Below, one piece after another: positions 32,948-43,450 of a stretch of DNA of 57,616 bases. The stretch comes from Anaerolineae bacterium (lineage in GTDB: Bacteria; Chloroflexota; Anaerolineae; Caldilineales; Caldilineaceae). The position numbers and the translations under genes are program-made. The notes below the pieces were generated by a model, which was given only the letters and a program-made list of their open reading frames with translations, made no database searches and was not told the origin of the DNA. Numbering within the stretch: the stretch's first letter is position 1; the number at the start of each line of letters is the position of its first letter. The stretch lies in assembly GCA_030432295.1 (NCBI GenBank), contig JAUIHI010000040.1, positions 1 to 57,616 of the forward strand, given 5' to 3'.

Positions 32948-34417
32948 TTATTGTAGTCCGAGTCGCTCGTATTGTTCCGCTGGGGCCTCGCTGGCTTGCA
33001 TCAGGCCAATCATCAGATCGATCATCCGCTGTTCGGTTGCCGGATCGCTCAATGGATTCTCCTGGGCCGAGTCGGATTGCAGATCGTAGAGCAGGTGGCC
33101 CATCGCGTGGGCGGTGGGGGCCACGTGGGATGCCCGGCCTGGAATCTTCATTACCGGGCAGTTTTTGGTAAAGGCAAAGGGTTCCGCTTTGTCCCAGACT
33201 GGTAGCTCGCTTGCCTCAAAGAGTTTGTTCATGTGGGTGGGCATAACCGTATATTCGTAGAGCGGCGTATTGTCACCGGCCGCGGCCCGCATATAGACGT
33301 AGCGTCCGTCGGTGACATTCACCGGCCCGCCGTGATAGCCAAAGAGCAGGGCCTCCCGGGTGGGCGCGTTGTCGGCGATGGCCGCCCCCAGGGGAATCCC
33401 CTGCACCTCCGCCGGAAGCTCTACACCGAAGAAGTCCAGTAGTGTGGCAGGGAAGTCGATCATTTGGGTCAACTGATCCCGTCGTTCCCCGGCCACCCGG
33501 CTGCGCGGATCCCAGATGAAGAGGGGGGTGTGGGCCACTTCGCTCCACAGGGGCATATTGTTCTTGGCCCACCAGTCGTGCTCGCCCAGAAAGAAGCCAT
33601 GATCCGTACAGACGATCAGCATTGTGTCATCCCACAGTTTCAGGTCGTCAAACAGATTGATAATCTGCCCCATATAGTGATCGCACATACTCAGCAGCGC
33701 GGCGTATTCCAGACGCCCGTGCGCCACCTCCTCGTCGTTCTCCTCCACTTTGCGATAGGCTGGCCAGTCGAAGTGTTTGCCGCTGTATTCGTGGGGGTAG
33801 AGGTCTTTGTAGTGTTGCAGGCTGAAGAATGGCTCGTGGGGGTCGAAGGTCTCGATTTGCAAAAACCAGTCCTGCTGGTCTGCATTGCGGCGGATGAAAT
33901 CGATGCCCGCGCCAAAGGTCTGGGGCTGGGGCTGCTCTTCTTCCCGGCGCATAAAAGGCCGGTTGACCCAATCCTGCCGCCAGCGGGGGCTTTCGCCGCG
34001 AGAGACGACGGTTTCCGGAATATCCGGGTGCTTCACCTGACCGATCCAGGGATCGCCCTCCTGGCCCCGGTGAAAATCCCAGGTGGTGTAGCGGTTGTGA
34101 TAGGTGGCCCCGCCATCCTCGAAGTAGTGGTAGTGGTCTGTGCTGAGATGGGTGTAGACGCCGTTCTCGCGCAGAATCTGGGGCATGGAATTGTCGAAGG
34201 GTTCGATGGGTCCCCAACTGCGATGCAGGAAGTTATAGCGCCCGGTGTGGAGTTCCCGGCGGGCGGGCATACAGGGCATACTGCCCACATAGCAGTTGTC
34301 GAAGGTGACAGTGCGCTCGGCCAGTCGGGCAAAGTTGGGGGCGTGGGTCCAGTCGCAGCCATAGGGGGGCAGCATCCGGCGGTTGAGAGAATCAAACATA
34401 ACCATAACGGCGCGCAT
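32948..34417 (-). CDS. Type I sulfatase
   Basis: 489 residues, usual length. The formylglycine site is C49-M-P-A-R53 followed by R-E-L-H-T-G-R, within the alkaline-phosphatase-fold start V-M-F-D-S-L-N. Later come V-C-T-D-H-G-F-F-L-G-E-H-D-W-W (metal ligands) and the H-T-P-L-F-I-W-D strand. The Cys would have to be converted by a formylglycine-generating enzyme, not seen here. No signal peptide; cytoplasmic. The substrate is unknown. GGAGA precedes the ATG. Confidence 0.9.
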   Translation of the reverse strand: MRAVMVMFDSLNRRMLPPYGCDWTHAPNFARLAERTVTFDNCYVGSMPCMPARRELHTGRYNFLHRSWGPIEPFDNSMPQILRENGVYTHLSTDHYHYFEDGGATYHNRYTTWDFHRGQEGDPWIGQVKHPDIPETVVSRGESPRWRQDWVNRPFMRREEEQPQPQTFGAGIDFIRRNADQQDWFLQIETFDPHEPFFSLQHYKDLYPHEYSGKHFDWPAYRKVEENDEEVAHGRLEYAALLSMCDHYMGQIINLFDDLKLWDDTMLIVCTDHGFFLGEHDWWAKNNMPLWSEVAHTPLFIWDPRSRVAGERRDQLTQMIDFPATLLDFFGVELPAEVQGIPLGAAIADNAPTREALLFGYHGGPVNVTDGRYVYMRAAAGDNTPLYEYTVMPTHMNKLFEASELPVWDKAEPFAFTKNCPVMKIPGRASHVAPTAHAMGHLLYDLQSDSAQENPLSDPATEQRMIDLMIGLMQASEAPAEQYERLGLQ

Positions 34418-34555
34418 GGGGGCGTCTCCTTTGGGTGGATGGGTCGTAGAATGTCCTTCTTAGAAATCGTACACCCGACAGGAAGAATCGGCAACTGATG
34501 AAACCTGGAACGCGAGCCGCTGCAGGACCAATAAAAAATCTAACACAAATTTAAC

Positions 34556-34584
34556 TTGACATCTGATGCGGGGTGTAGTATAGT
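34556..34584 (+). promoter_or_regulatory. Strong sigma-70 promoter for the cold-shock gene
   Basis: TTGACA (34556-34561), a 17-nt spacer and TATAGT (34579-34584). Transcription would start near 34591, leaving a leader of about 150 nt, typical for cold-shock mRNAs. Confidence 0.8.
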
Positions 34585-34629
34585 TGTGTTCAGCAAGATG
34601 TTGTAAGTTCTGAATCACGTTCGTAAGAC

Positions 34630-34665
34630 CGCCACTCAGACAACAAGTCCGAGCGGCGTTTTTTT
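34630..34665 (+). promoter_or_regulatory. Terminator-like hairpin in the cold-shock leader
   Basis: Stem 34630-34637 with 34651-34658 (seven pairs, one A-C mismatch), then seven T (34659-34665). It lies between the promoter and the coding region on the same strand, so it may attenuate transcription conditionally or end a ~75-nt leader RNA. Confidence 0.6.
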
Positions 34666-34738
34666 ATGCCTGTTGGGAACTTCTAACGTTTTGTAACAAC
34701 TTTTATGTAGTACGTAGAAAACGAAAGGTTTTCCAACA

Positions 34739-34954
34739 ATGGCTGAGACAGTAACTGGAACCGTCAAGTGGTTCAACGATCAAAAAGGCTTTGGCTTCAT
34801 CGAGCACGCCGGTGGCAAGGACGTTTTCGTCCACCACTCCGCAATCGTGGCCGAAGGCTTCCGTAGCCTGACCGAGGGCGACAAGGTTGAGTTCACGATT
34901 GAACAAGGCCCCAAAGGCCCCAACGCCGCAGGTGTTCGCCTGGCCAGTGCGTAG
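34739..34954 (+). CDS. csp: Cold-shock domain protein
   Basis: 71 residues, a single OB-fold. RNP1 is K-G-F-G-F-I and RNP2 is V-F-V-H-H-S; the start T-G-T-V-K-W-F-N is canonical. It binds single-stranded nucleic acids as an RNA chaperone. AAAGG lies about nine nt before the ATG. It is monocistronic between its own promoter and a strong terminator. Confidence 0.97.
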   Translation: MAETVTGTVKWFNDQKGFGFIEHAGGKDVFVHHSAIVAEGFRSLTEGDKVEFTIEQGPKGPNAAGVRLASA

Positions 34955-34971
34955 TCAGTAGCGTAGAACGC

Positions 34972-35019
34972 TAACAAAAAAGCCCCGCACACATTAATGT
35001 ATGCGGGGCTTTTTTGTTA
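34972..35019. terminator. Bidirectional terminator after csp
   Basis: Eighteen-base perfect arms (34972-34989 and 35002-35019) with GCCCCGCA stem and A6/T6 flanks. Confidence 0.92.
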
Positions 35020-35037
35020 TATGCCTGAGTCTACTGC

Positions 35038-35106
35038 AAAAACCGAGTTTTTTGTGCAGATTGCCCGGAATTCCAGGAGCAATTCGGTCTCAAAAACTCG
35101 GTTTTT
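35038..35106. repeat. AAAAACCGAGTTTTT inverted repeat
   Basis: Perfect 15-base arms 35038-35052 and 35092-35106. It is a further member of the short palindromic repeat population, between convergent csp and epimerase genes. Confidence 0.8.
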
Positions 35107-35169
35107 AGCCTGTTTTGCAATGGAGCCATGCCTGCTGTGGAGTTCCCCGATCTGCTTCGCTCCCCTTTT

Positions 35170-36213
35170 CTAGAAAAACATTTTTGCCACTTTCAAAATT
35201 CCCTGGCTCCAGGGAACCCGGTGGGAGACACCGGACTGCTTCTCAAAGGCGTGCAGGTTTTCGATGTACCAGACGTAATTGCGTACCAGCGCCTCTTTGT
35301 TGCTGAACTTCGGCTGCCAACCCAACACCCGCTGGGCCTTTTCCACAGAGACAAACGAATCCTTCGAGGCTGTCTCATAGACCCATTTGTAGAGGGGCGA
35401 AAGATTGAGCTTTTCCAGCAGGCGCAGGGTCCAGATGGCCGGGGCCGCGGGCAGGGGGACGATGCGCTTGCCGTGGCCCGCGTAGTCCAGCACGGCCTGA
35501 TAGTCCTCGCGCATCGTTGTGAAATCGGTTGCGCCGATGTTGAAAGTGTCGTTGACTATTTCTCTGTCCAGTGTGGCCGCCAGATAGATAGACTCGCACA
35601 GGTCCTCCACATCCAACAACTGATAGCGATTCTTGCCGCTGCCCAGCATCGGAAAACCTTTGCCATCCTTCGCCCAGTCGTAGAGCAGGGCAAAGACGCC
35701 CAGCCGCTCCGGGCCAATGAAGGATTTGGGGCGAATGATCGGCACGCACAGCCCCTGCTCCCGAAAGCCCTGGCAGATCGCTTCTGCCTCCACTTTCGCT
35801 TCGCCATATGGCCCCACACCGTCCAGCCGATCCTCCTCCCGCAATGGGTGGTGATCCGGGATGCCGTAGACGGCCGTGGACGAAATGTGGATGCAGCGCT
35901 CGACGCTGTGGTCGAAGGATGCCTGGAGCACATTGCGCAGCCCGTCGATGTCGGTGGTGTAGATGTCTTCGGCGCTGTAGAGGGGCAGCGCGGCCGCGGT
36001 ATGCACGACCAAATCTATTCCAGCCATCGCCCGCTCCACCGCGGCTTTGTCCCGGATGTCGCCCGTGACAATCGTCACCTGCTCCTTTTCCGGGTAATCA
36101 AAGGGGGCGATGTCCAGGGTGGTTACTACATAGCCTCTGGCCAGCAAATAGCGCACCAGATTGATGCCCAAAAAGCCAGCCCCACCGGTGATCAGAACTC
36201 GTTTTCCAGTCAC
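35170..36213 (-). CDS. NAD-dependent epimerase/dehydratase (extended SDR)
   Basis: 347 residues. Rossmann start [13 protein letters not shown]-x-D near residue 60, [14 protein letters not shown] and the active-site Y-G-E-A-K. The C-terminal part ([23 protein letters not shown]) follows sugar-nucleotide epimerases and 3-beta-HSD-like enzymes. The substrate is not readable. It is adjacent to the NUDIX gene (12 bp), on the same strand. Confidence 0.88.
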   Translation of the reverse strand: MTGKRVLITGGAGFLGINLVRYLLARGYVVTTLDIAPFDYPEKEQVTIVTGDIRDKAAVERAMAGIDLVVHTAAALPLYSAEDIYTTDIDGLRNVLQASFDHSVERCIHISSTAVYGIPDHHPLREEDRLDGVGPYGEAKVEAEAICQGFREQGLCVPIIRPKSFIGPERLGVFALLYDWAKDGKGFPMLGSGKNRYQLLDVEDLCESIYLAATLDREIVNDTFNIGATDFTTMREDYQAVLDYAGHGKRIVPLPAAPAIWTLRLLEKLNLSPLYKWVYETASKDSFVSVEKAQRVLGWQPKFSNKEALVRNYVWYIENLHAFEKQSGVSHRVPWSQGILKVAKMFF

Positions 36214-36225
36214 TTTTTACTCCGT

Positions 36226-36738
36226 CTATCTTTCGTTGCGCGCCCACTCTGCAATGAGCGTTTGGGTTGAATCAAATGCCAGATCGGGTGGAATCTGGCT
36301 TGGGCCAAACCAGCCCGCTTCGCTTACGTCGTCCTGGGCGCATACTTCCACATCCGTCCCCGCTGGTTTCGCCTGAAAAGCCAGCACAATGCCTACCCGT
36401 TCACCCGCGCCATTCTCCATGGGAAAGATGGCGCTCATCTTGCCCACATCGATTGCCAGCCCCGTTTCTTCGGCCACCTCGCGATGCAGTGCATCGGTTG
36501 GCATCTCCCCCGCGTCCATATAACCGCCGGGAAGGGACCACAGCCCTTTGCCCGGATCGACGGCCCGCCGCACCAGCAGCACTGCTCCGTTGGCAATCAC
36601 AAGCGCAATGACCGCCACCTTCGGGTCGGAGAAATGGACAAAGCCACAGGCCGGGCAGCTTGGACGCACCCGGTCGTAGCGGTAGATCGATTGCAGCGGC
36701 GTAGCGCAGTTTGGGCAGAAACGATATTCGGTAGCCAT
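36226..36738 (-). CDS. NUDIX hydrolase with N-terminal zinc ribbon
   Basis: 170 residues from ATG 36738. The zinc ribbon is C8-x2-C11 ... C28-x2-C31, then a NUDIX box G-x5-E-x7-R-E-V-A-E-E-T-G-L inside the fold. This pairing resembles NudC-type or ADP-ribose-type pyrophosphatases; the exact nucleotide is unknown. AAGGG touches the start codon, and a TATACT ends seven nt upstream, so the mRNA may be leaderless. Confidence 0.9.
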   Translation of the reverse strand: MATEYRFCPNCATPLQSIYRYDRVRPSCPACGFVHFSDPKVAVIALVIANGAVLLVRRAVDPGKGLWSLPGGYMDAGEMPTDALHREVAEETGLAIDVGKMSAIFPMENGAGERVGIVLAFQAKPAGTDVEVCAQDDVSEAGWFGPSQIPPDLAFDSTQTLIAEWARNER

Positions 36739-36745
36739 CCCTTTT

Positions 36746-36751
36746 AGTATA
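36746..36751 (-). promoter_or_regulatory. -10 element placed for a leaderless NUDIX mRNA
   Basis: TATACT (36751-36746, minus) lies seven nt before the ATG, which puts the transcription start at or next to the start codon. No clear -35. Confidence 0.45.
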
Positions 36752-36802
36752 GCCAAAAGTGATGCACTGGCCTATTTTCGTGCGTCCTACTGCGGGCAAT
36801 GG

Positions 36803-36808
36803 TATACT
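36803..36808 (+). promoter_or_regulatory. -10 element placed for a leaderless radical SAM mRNA
   Basis: TATACT (36803-36808) lies seven nt before ATG 36816, mirroring the divergent NUDIX gene. There is no Shine-Dalgarno before this ATG. Confidence 0.45.
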
Positions 36809-36815
36809 ACTGGCT

Positions 36816-37697
36816 ATGACGACTTCTGCCCAAAGCAGCCACGCGCCTCGCCCGGCCCGCACCGCGCTCAACCCGACCGGCGGCTTTTTGAAGGGCTTTA
36901 CCCACAGCCTGCAACCCTACATCGGCTGTCGTTTTGGCTGCGCCTATTGCTATGTGCAAGAGTCGAATGTCCATCGTTTTTTCAACGGGGGCTTTGCCTG
37001 GGGTGACTACGCCTTTCCCCGGCAGGGGGTGGCCGAGCGGCTGGCTGTGGAGTTGGCCCGCGACCGGCGCAAGGGCCGTTTGGATTCCCTGGCGATTTTC
37101 TGCTCGTCCTCAACCGATCCCTATCAGGGCGCGGAACGGGAGTGGGCGCTGACCCGCGGCTGTCTCGAAGCGTTTGTGGCGGCTCCGCCTGGCCTGCTGG
37201 TGATGCAGACCCGTTCACCGCTGGTCGAGCGGGACTTCGATCTGCTGGCCGGGCTGGGGGAGCGCTGCTGGCTGAGTATGACGCTGGAGACGGATCGGGA
37301 GGATGTGCGCCAGGCATTGACACCCCATTGCCCGTCGATTGCCCGGCGGCTGGCGACGATCCGTGCGGCTCGCTCTGCCGGGCTGAATGTGCAGGTGGCG
37401 GTCAGCCCCTGCCTACCCTATACCGCACTGGACGATTTTGGCGGACTGCTTGTGGAACTGGGCCAGCGGGTGGTGGTGGACAGCTACGCCAGCGGCGACG
37501 GGCAGGGGGGCAAGCGCACCGCACGCACGTCTATCCCCGATGAGTATACCCGGCTGGGCTGGGGCGACTGGCGGGCAGAGGAAGCGGCCCGTTCGCTCTA
37601 TGGCTGGCTGCACGAACGAATGGGCGCACGCGTCGGCTGGTCACAGGCGGGGTTCACTCACTTGGCCCATCGGGTCACAACTGAGACGACTGACTGA
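36816..37697 (+). CDS. Radical SAM protein, SplB/Rv2578c-like
   Basis: 293 residues from ATG 36816. The [4Fe-4S] motif is C38-x3-C42-x2-C45 in G-C-R-F-G-C-A-Y-C-Y-V. It is preceded by N-P-T-G-G-F-L-x-G-F-T-H-S-L-Q-P-Y, as in the spore-photoproduct-lyase-related family of uncharacterised radical SAM proteins. S-T-D-P-Y-Q and S-M-T-L-E-T-D follow. The lesion-repair activity of true SplB cannot be assumed. No neighbour suggests a pathway. Confidence 0.85.
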   Translation: MTTSAQSSHAPRPARTALNPTGGFLKGFTHSLQPYIGCRFGCAYCYVQESNVHRFFNGGFAWGDYAFPRQGVAERLAVELARDRRKGRLDSLAIFCSSSTDPYQGAEREWALTRGCLEAFVAAPPGLLVMQTRSPLVERDFDLLAGLGERCWLSMTLETDREDVRQALTPHCPSIARRLATIRAARSAGLNVQVAVSPCLPYTALDDFGGLLVELGQRVVVDSYASGDGQGGKRTARTSIPDEYTRLGWGDWRAEEAARSLYGWLHERMGARVGWSQAGFTHLAHRVTTETTD

Positions 37698-37736
37698 AAA
37701 GCATCACCCAATCAACTAATCAACAAAGAGGTCTGT

Positions 37737-38642
<906 letters not shown>

Positions 38643-38675
38643 ATTCACCACTACTCGTTGTCCGGGCACAAACCA

Positions 38676-39749
38676 ATGACCCAATCCTCTGCTCATCCGT
38701 TCACCCAATTCGACCCGACCGAACATCCCCACCGTCGCCGCAACCTGCTCAACGGCGATTGGGTGCTCGTCTCCCCCCATCGCACCAAACGGCCCTGGCA
38801 GGGACAGGTGGAACGCCCGCCCCAGGACAATCTGCCCAGCTACGATCCGAAGTGCTATCTCTGTCCCGGCAACGAGCGGATGGGGGGGCACATCAATCCG
38901 GCCTACGACTCCACTTTCGTCTTCACGAATGACTTTGCTGCGCTTCTGGGCGATTCCCCCTCTCACGACATCAGTCAGGGCCATTTCTTTCAGGCCGAAG
39001 CCGAGACCGGAACCTGTCGGGTGATCTGCTTCAGTCCCCGCCACGACCTGACCCTGGCCCAGATGGATGTGCCAGACATTCGCCAGGTGGTCGATGTCTG
39101 GGCGGCTCAGGTGACAGAGTTGGGGAGTCAGCCTGAGATTAGCTACGTCCAATTGTTTGAGAACCGGGGCGCAATGATGGGCAGTTCCAACCCCCATCCC
39201 CACGGCCAGGTCTGGGCCAACCGCCGGGTTCCCACCGAACCGGCTCTGGAGGATCGGGAACAGCGCCTCTATTTTGAGCGCACCAACCGCCCGCTGCTGC
39301 TCGACTATTTGGAGGCCGAGTTGGAGGCTGGGGAGCGGGTGGTGGTGAAGAGCAAGGAATGGGTGGTAGTGGTTCCCTATTGGGCGGTCTGGCCCTTCGA
39401 GACGCTTGTGCTGCCCCGTCGCCCGGTCCTGGATATGCCGGGTTTGACCGCTCCCCAGCGGGACGATCTGGCGGGGATTCTCAAGCAGCTACTCGTGCGC
39501 TACGACAATCTTTTCGAGACCAGTTTCCCCTATTCGATGGGCTGGCACGGCCAACCGACCGACGGCGGGCGCTATCCCCACTGGCAGTTGCACGCCCACT
39601 TCTATCCGCCCCTGCTGCGCTCGGCTACTGTGCGCAAATTTATGGTCGGCTACGAACTCCTCGCCACACCCCAGCGGGATATTACCGCGGAGCAGGCCGC
39701 GGAACGGCTGCGCCAGCAAAGTGGGATTCATTATCTCTCGGACAAATAG
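38676..39749 (+). CDS. galT: Galactose-1-phosphate uridylyltransferase
   Basis: 357 residues from ATG 38676. Family markers: [16 protein letters not shown]-x-x-R-P-W-Q-G, zinc Cys pair C-Y-L-C-P-G-N, the active-site [24 protein letters not shown] and [15 protein letters not shown]. It swaps UMP between UDP-glucose and galactose-1-phosphate in the Leloir pathway. galK and galE are not adjacent, but an epimerase of unknown specificity lies at 35170. Confidence 0.95.
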   Translation: MTQSSAHPFTQFDPTEHPHRRRNLLNGDWVLVSPHRTKRPWQGQVERPPQDNLPSYDPKCYLCPGNERMGGHINPAYDSTFVFTNDFAALLGDSPSHDISQGHFFQAEAETGTCRVICFSPRHDLTLAQMDVPDIRQVVDVWAAQVTELGSQPEISYVQLFENRGAMMGSSNPHPHGQVWANRRVPTEPALEDREQRLYFERTNRPLLLDYLEAELEAGERVVVKSKEWVVVVPYWAVWPFETLVLPRRPVLDMPGLTAPQRDDLAGILKQLLVRYDNLFETSFPYSMGWHGQPTDGGRYPHWQLHAHFYPPLLRSATVRKFMVGYELLATPQRDITAEQAAERLRQQSGIHYLSDK

Positions 39750-39777
39750 CCGCGTGGGCAGGTAACAAAAAAGAGAG

Positions 39778-39810
39778 GCAGAAGCTGTATCCGCTTCTGC
39801 CCCTATTTTT
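39778..39810. terminator. Hairpin between convergent galT and the Ig-domain gene
   Basis: Nine-base arms 39778-39786 and 39793-39801; T-runs occur on both sides (CTATTTTT on plus, CTCTTTTTTG on minus). A further thirteen-base-arm palindrome lies at 39840-39852/39864-39876. No gene in 39750-39946. Confidence 0.7.
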
Positions 39811-39946
39811 GTCCGTTCAAAATGAGTTGGAGGAGTGGACACGCCCACGTGCCGGTTCAGGCCGCACGTGGGCGTGCTCACTCCTCAGTACAACCAAAAA
39901 TGAGCATACACTATAGACTGGACGGGGTCTCTCTGCCGGGATTTCC

Positions 39947-41659
39947 CTAGCGAGAGATTGCCGGGAGGAAGACCGATGTGTTCGCCCCCGCGCTGCTGAC
40001 TTCCTGCAGTGCAACACTGATGAAGCTTATGAACTGCTTGATGGTTTCGGGCGATGCTTCCGTGCCCACCGGCACATCCTCGACCGGAACAGACGGGTCT
40101 TGGCGGAGTTCTTTCGCCGTTGGCGACACAGGCAGGCTGGCCCGCTGGGTGGGGCAACTGGTCAAAACTTCGATGGACTGGGTATAGGTGGCGTCGGTGA
40201 ACCCGACAATCTCCACCTGATAGATGCCTGCCTGGGTGGGCTGGATGATCACCTCGTCCACTTCGCCCGCTCCCAAAATGCTATAGCCAGCCGGACCGTT
40301 GCCCGGTGTATGATTGGGGGGCCAGACATACAGGTCCGGGTCCATTGTGGCGCTGGCAGGCTCTACCCGCACACGCAGGCATTGATCCGCCAGGGTTGCC
40401 GGTCGATAGACCCGAATCTCACCTTCCAGCAGGGTGTCTGTAGCCGGGATGTAATTGACCCGCTGAATAGCCGGCTTGGCCGAGATATTGCCCGCCGCGT
40501 CGGCCACCCACCCCTGCAAATAGCGCACGCCGCTGTTGGGCATCATTTCGTAGTCGTGGGGCTGATTCGCATAGCTATTCCAATTGGTCCATTTTACCGG
40601 AAGCCAGGCCCCGCCATTGCCAACACCCCCAGCCCACTGAAGTTCGACGTAGTAGCTCTTATTGACGCCAGTGGGGTTCGGGTCTGGATCGACGGCTTCG
40701 ATGCTGAGGGTGACATTCGGATCAGAGACCTGATTTGCACCCCCGTTCACCGACAGGCTCTGTGCCAGCGGGGGCGTCGTGTCCTCCGGCTGGCTGTAGT
40801 GTACATTGACTCTGCGCCGGACGGTATTGTTGCCTTCGTTGCTCTCGTCCACCTGCCCATCCGGATCGATCACCGCAATCAGTCTGATTTCGCCGTATGT
40901 GTCAGGCGTCCAGGTTACAGCTGATGTGGTTGCGCTGCTGTCTGGGCTGATGCCAGCCACGATGCCGCGCCCGATAAGGTGTTCCGCATCGATTTCGTCT
41001 GCATAGAAGTCCACGGCAAAGGGCGCAAGTCCTCCAACCCCGCCCACCCGGTAGACCGTCAACCCAATCGACGCCGATTCACCGGCTGTCAGTGTATTGG
41101 GGGTGGCCCATAGATTTTCGGCACGGGCGTTGAGATCGTCGGTTTCCTGGGGATCGGCGCTGGCGGCTTCATAGGCCGAGGGCAATGTGTCCGACGTCTG
41201 GTCGTCTGGATTGACTACTTTGACCCCATATATCCCTGTGGCAATGTTGGCCGGAACCTTTCCGGTCAACTGTTGGCTGCTGATGAATGTGGTATGCAAT
41301 TCAATCGTATCGCCTGTGTTTCCCCCATCATTTGATCGACTGTTGCTTTCCCAGGCAATCTGTACGACTGCTTTGCTCTGGAAATTCTTTCCATAGATAT
41401 TCACTTGGCGGGGTCTGTCCACAACACCCGTGCTTGGGCTGATGCTCTCAACGATTGGTGCCGGGATGGGCAATGGGGATTCGATGGGAGAGGGGGATGG
41501 TGAATCGAAGACCGTCGCCTGCCCAACAGCCGCAGTGCCTGTCTCGGCAAACGCAAAGACAATTCCCACCGCGGCCAAAAAGAGGGCAACAAATGTCCAC
41601 CCAGAATAGGCACTCCTCTTGAGTGGCCGTTCTCGTTTTTCCCGCTTGGATTCAATCAT
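39947..41659 (-). CDS. Exported Ig/IPT/CARDB-domain protein with C-terminal FLPAISR tail
   Basis: 570 residues. Basic N-terminus (K-R-E-K-R-E-R-P) and a signal/anchor helix (about 22-42), a short Pro/Ser spacer, an IPT/TIG-like domain (about 70-150), a CARDB-like module with N-E-G-N-N-T-V (about 175-285), an Ig-like module (about 300-400) and a bacterial PPC-type domain (about 420-515). It ends V-F-L-P-A-I-S-R. No enzyme motif was seen; it is probably a surface binding or structural protein. AGGAAGAAAG precedes the ATG. Confidence 0.75.
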   Translation of the reverse strand: MIESKREKRERPLKRSAYSGWTFVALFLAAVGIVFAFAETGTAAVGQATVFDSPSPSPIESPLPIPAPIVESISPSTGVVDRPRQVNIYGKNFQSKAVVQIAWESNSRSNDGGNTGDTIELHTTFISSQQLTGKVPANIATGIYGVKVVNPDDQTSDTLPSAYEAASADPQETDDLNARAENLWATPNTLTAGESASIGLTVYRVGGVGGLAPFAVDFYADEIDAEHLIGRGIVAGISPDSSATTSAVTWTPDTYGEIRLIAVIDPDGQVDESNEGNNTVRRRVNVHYSQPEDTTPPLAQSLSVNGGANQVSDPNVTLSIEAVDPDPNPTGVNKSYYVELQWAGGVGNGGAWLPVKWTNWNSYANQPHDYEMMPNSGVRYLQGWVADAAGNISAKPAIQRVNYIPATDTLLEGEIRVYRPATLADQCLRVRVEPASATMDPDLYVWPPNHTPGNGPAGYSILGAGEVDEVIIQPTQAGIYQVEIVGFTDATYTQSIEVLTSCPTQRASLPVSPTAKELRQDPSVPVEDVPVGTEASPETIKQFISFISVALQEVSSAGANTSVFLPAISR

Positions 41660-42102
41660 CTTTCTTCCTTTCTGCTTTCGGATTCGCTAATTCGTAGGCC
41701 CTGTATCCATCCAAGCCGCCTGTGCAACCAGGGGGCAAAAGGTGTGCGGGTAGTCTGTTGTTCTATTGTAAAACCAGATGTGGAGAAATGGTGTGTGTCT
41801 TTATGCCCATTTTATGAGCGTAGCGGGCAAGTTTCAGCGTTGGGTGGTTCAATATATCCAGGAGGCTCCCCTTTGCCGTCTATCTTTACGAACCTCGCAG
41901 ATTCTATTGTTACCTGAAGTTACTCCGATGTCAAGCGAAAAACGCCCGTCGGAACGGTTGGACGTGCTGAAAGTGGATGTTCCCGTACAGCAATCGGGCA
42001 TATACGCGCATAGGATGCGGCGGGTGCCGTCGAAAGCCCAACCGGAAAATCAACGACGAATCAGCTTCGCCTCCAAATGGGGAGGCTGGGCAGGAGGAAA
42101 AT
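41660..42102. other. 443-bp divergent gap with possible structured leader
   Basis: No gene supported. The last ~100 bases before ATG 42103 can fold: GCCTCC (about 42067-42072) pairs with GGAGGC (about 42081-42086), and AGCCCA (about 42034) could pair with TGGGC (about 42087). It could be a regulatory leader, but it fits no riboswitch consensus I know. Confidence 0.3.
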
Positions 42103-43407
42103 ATGACCCACAAATTCTACACGGCACTCGCACTACCGCTGGCACTGCTCATCGTTCTTATGACTGCGGCCATCACAACTGCCCAAACCGCCCAATCCAT
42201 TGACTGCGCGCTGACCGTTCAGGTCCAATCCGGCGATACGCTTTCTTTGCTGGCGGGTCGGCATCTGGGCAGCTTCGCGGCCTATCCGGCGATTGTGGAA
42301 GCGACGAACGCGGCCGCGGTGCTGGACAGTAGCTTTACCGCCATCGACAACCCGGCGCTGATCCGGGTGGGCCAGAAGCTCTGCATTCCGGCCACAGACG
42401 CGGTTGTAGCCCAGCCTGTCGTGGGTCCGGCGACAATCACTGCCACAGCCGCACCGACGCCCGCGGCCAGAACAGTCGTCACGCCCACCGCAATTGCCAC
42501 ACCGATTCCCGCTGCGGATCATCCACTGGTCATCGAGAATATGCGTGCCCGTTCCTATCCGGGCAGCGAAATCGTCATTGAGCAAACACTCGCCGCCGGG
42601 GTCAACTACCAGCGTTATGTGGCCTCCCATCTTTCGGACGGCTTCAAAATCTACGGCCTGCTGACTGTTCCCAACGGCACGCCGCCGCCAACGGGCTGGC
42701 CGATTATTCTTTTCAACCACGGCCACATCACCCCGGAACTCTACCGCACCACCGAGCGCTATGTGGCCTATCAGGACGGCTTCGCCCGCAACGGCTACAT
42801 CACTTTTAAGTCCGACTACCGGGGCCACGGCAATTCAGAAGGAGAGGCCCGCAGCGGCCACGCCAACCCGGACTACACGACGGACGTGCTCAACGCGCTC
42901 ACTTCCTTGCAGCGCTATCCCAATGCAGACCCGGAGCGCATCGGGATGTGGGGACACTCGATGGGCGGTTCGATTATCCTGCGTTCGATGGTCATCACCG
43001 ATACGGTCAAAGTAGGGGTGATTTGGGCTGGGGTGGTGGCGTCCTATCCTGACCTGCTCAACCGCTTCGAACTACAGGGCGTGCCTGTACCCGAATGGTT
43101 TGCCGAATGGCGGGACAAGTTCATCGCTGCCTACGGCACACCGAATGAAAACCCGGACTTCTGGGAGTCGATTTCGCCCAATAGCTATCTGACCGATCTT
43201 TCCGGGCCGATCCAACTGCATCACACAACCGGGGATAAAAGCGTGCCCGTCCAATACTCAGATGTGCTGGCGGCTCAGATTGAGGATGTGGGCGGTGTGG
43301 TCGAATACTTCCGCTATCCCGGCGACAACCACAACATTTCCGCCAACTTTGGCACGGCGATGGTTCGGTCGATAGCCTTCTTTGACAAATATCTGAAAGA
43401 TGAATGA
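42103..43407 (+). CDS. Exported LysM-alpha/beta hydrolase
   Basis: 434 residues from ATG 42103, with AGGAGG five to ten nt upstream. Signal peptide about 1-28 (A-Q-T-A-Q). A LysM-like domain (V-Q-S-G-D-T-L-S-L-L-A, to about residue 100) would bind peptidoglycan or similar glycans. A Thr/Pro/Ala spacer (about 105-140) follows, then an alpha/beta-hydrolase with G-H-S286-M-G-G as nucleophile elbow and a late G-D-N-H-N His. The hydrolase resembles prolyl-oligopeptidase-like/acyl esterases; substrate unknown. The wall-binding plus esterase layout suggests action on the cell's own or another's envelope. Confidence 0.82.
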   Translation: MTHKFYTALALPLALLIVLMTAAITTAQTAQSIDCALTVQVQSGDTLSLLAGRHLGSFAAYPAIVEATNAAAVLDSSFTAIDNPALIRVGQKLCIPATDAVVAQPVVGPATITATAAPTPAARTVVTPTAIATPIPAADHPLVIENMRARSYPGSEIVIEQTLAAGVNYQRYVASHLSDGFKIYGLLTVPNGTPPPTGWPIILFNHGHITPELYRTTERYVAYQDGFARNGYITFKSDYRGHGNSEGEARSGHANPDYTTDVLNALTSLQRYPNADPERIGMWGHSMGGSIILRSMVITDTVKVGVIWAGVVASYPDLLNRFELQGVPVPEWFAEWRDKFIAAYGTPNENPDFWESISPNSYLTDLSGPIQLHHTTGDKSVPVQYSDVLAAQIEDVGGVVEYFRYPGDNHNISANFGTAMVRSIAFFDKYLKDE

Positions 43408-43408
43408 C

Positions 43409-43445
43409 GATGAGATGCTGGGCTGTACAACCCCAGCATCTCATC
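43409..43445. terminator. Bidirectional hairpin between convergent genes
   Basis: Fourteen-base arms (43409-43422 and 43432-43445), nine-base loop. It lies between the LysM hydrolase and the glycosidase-like gene, whose stop is at 43451. Confidence 0.75.
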
Positions 43446-43450
43446 ATTTC

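Noticed and set aside
41980-42102. Cyclic di-GMP or similar riboswitch before the LysM-hydrolase
   Set aside because: Hairpins are possible but the conserved core bases of known classes could not be aligned; kept only as a possible leader.
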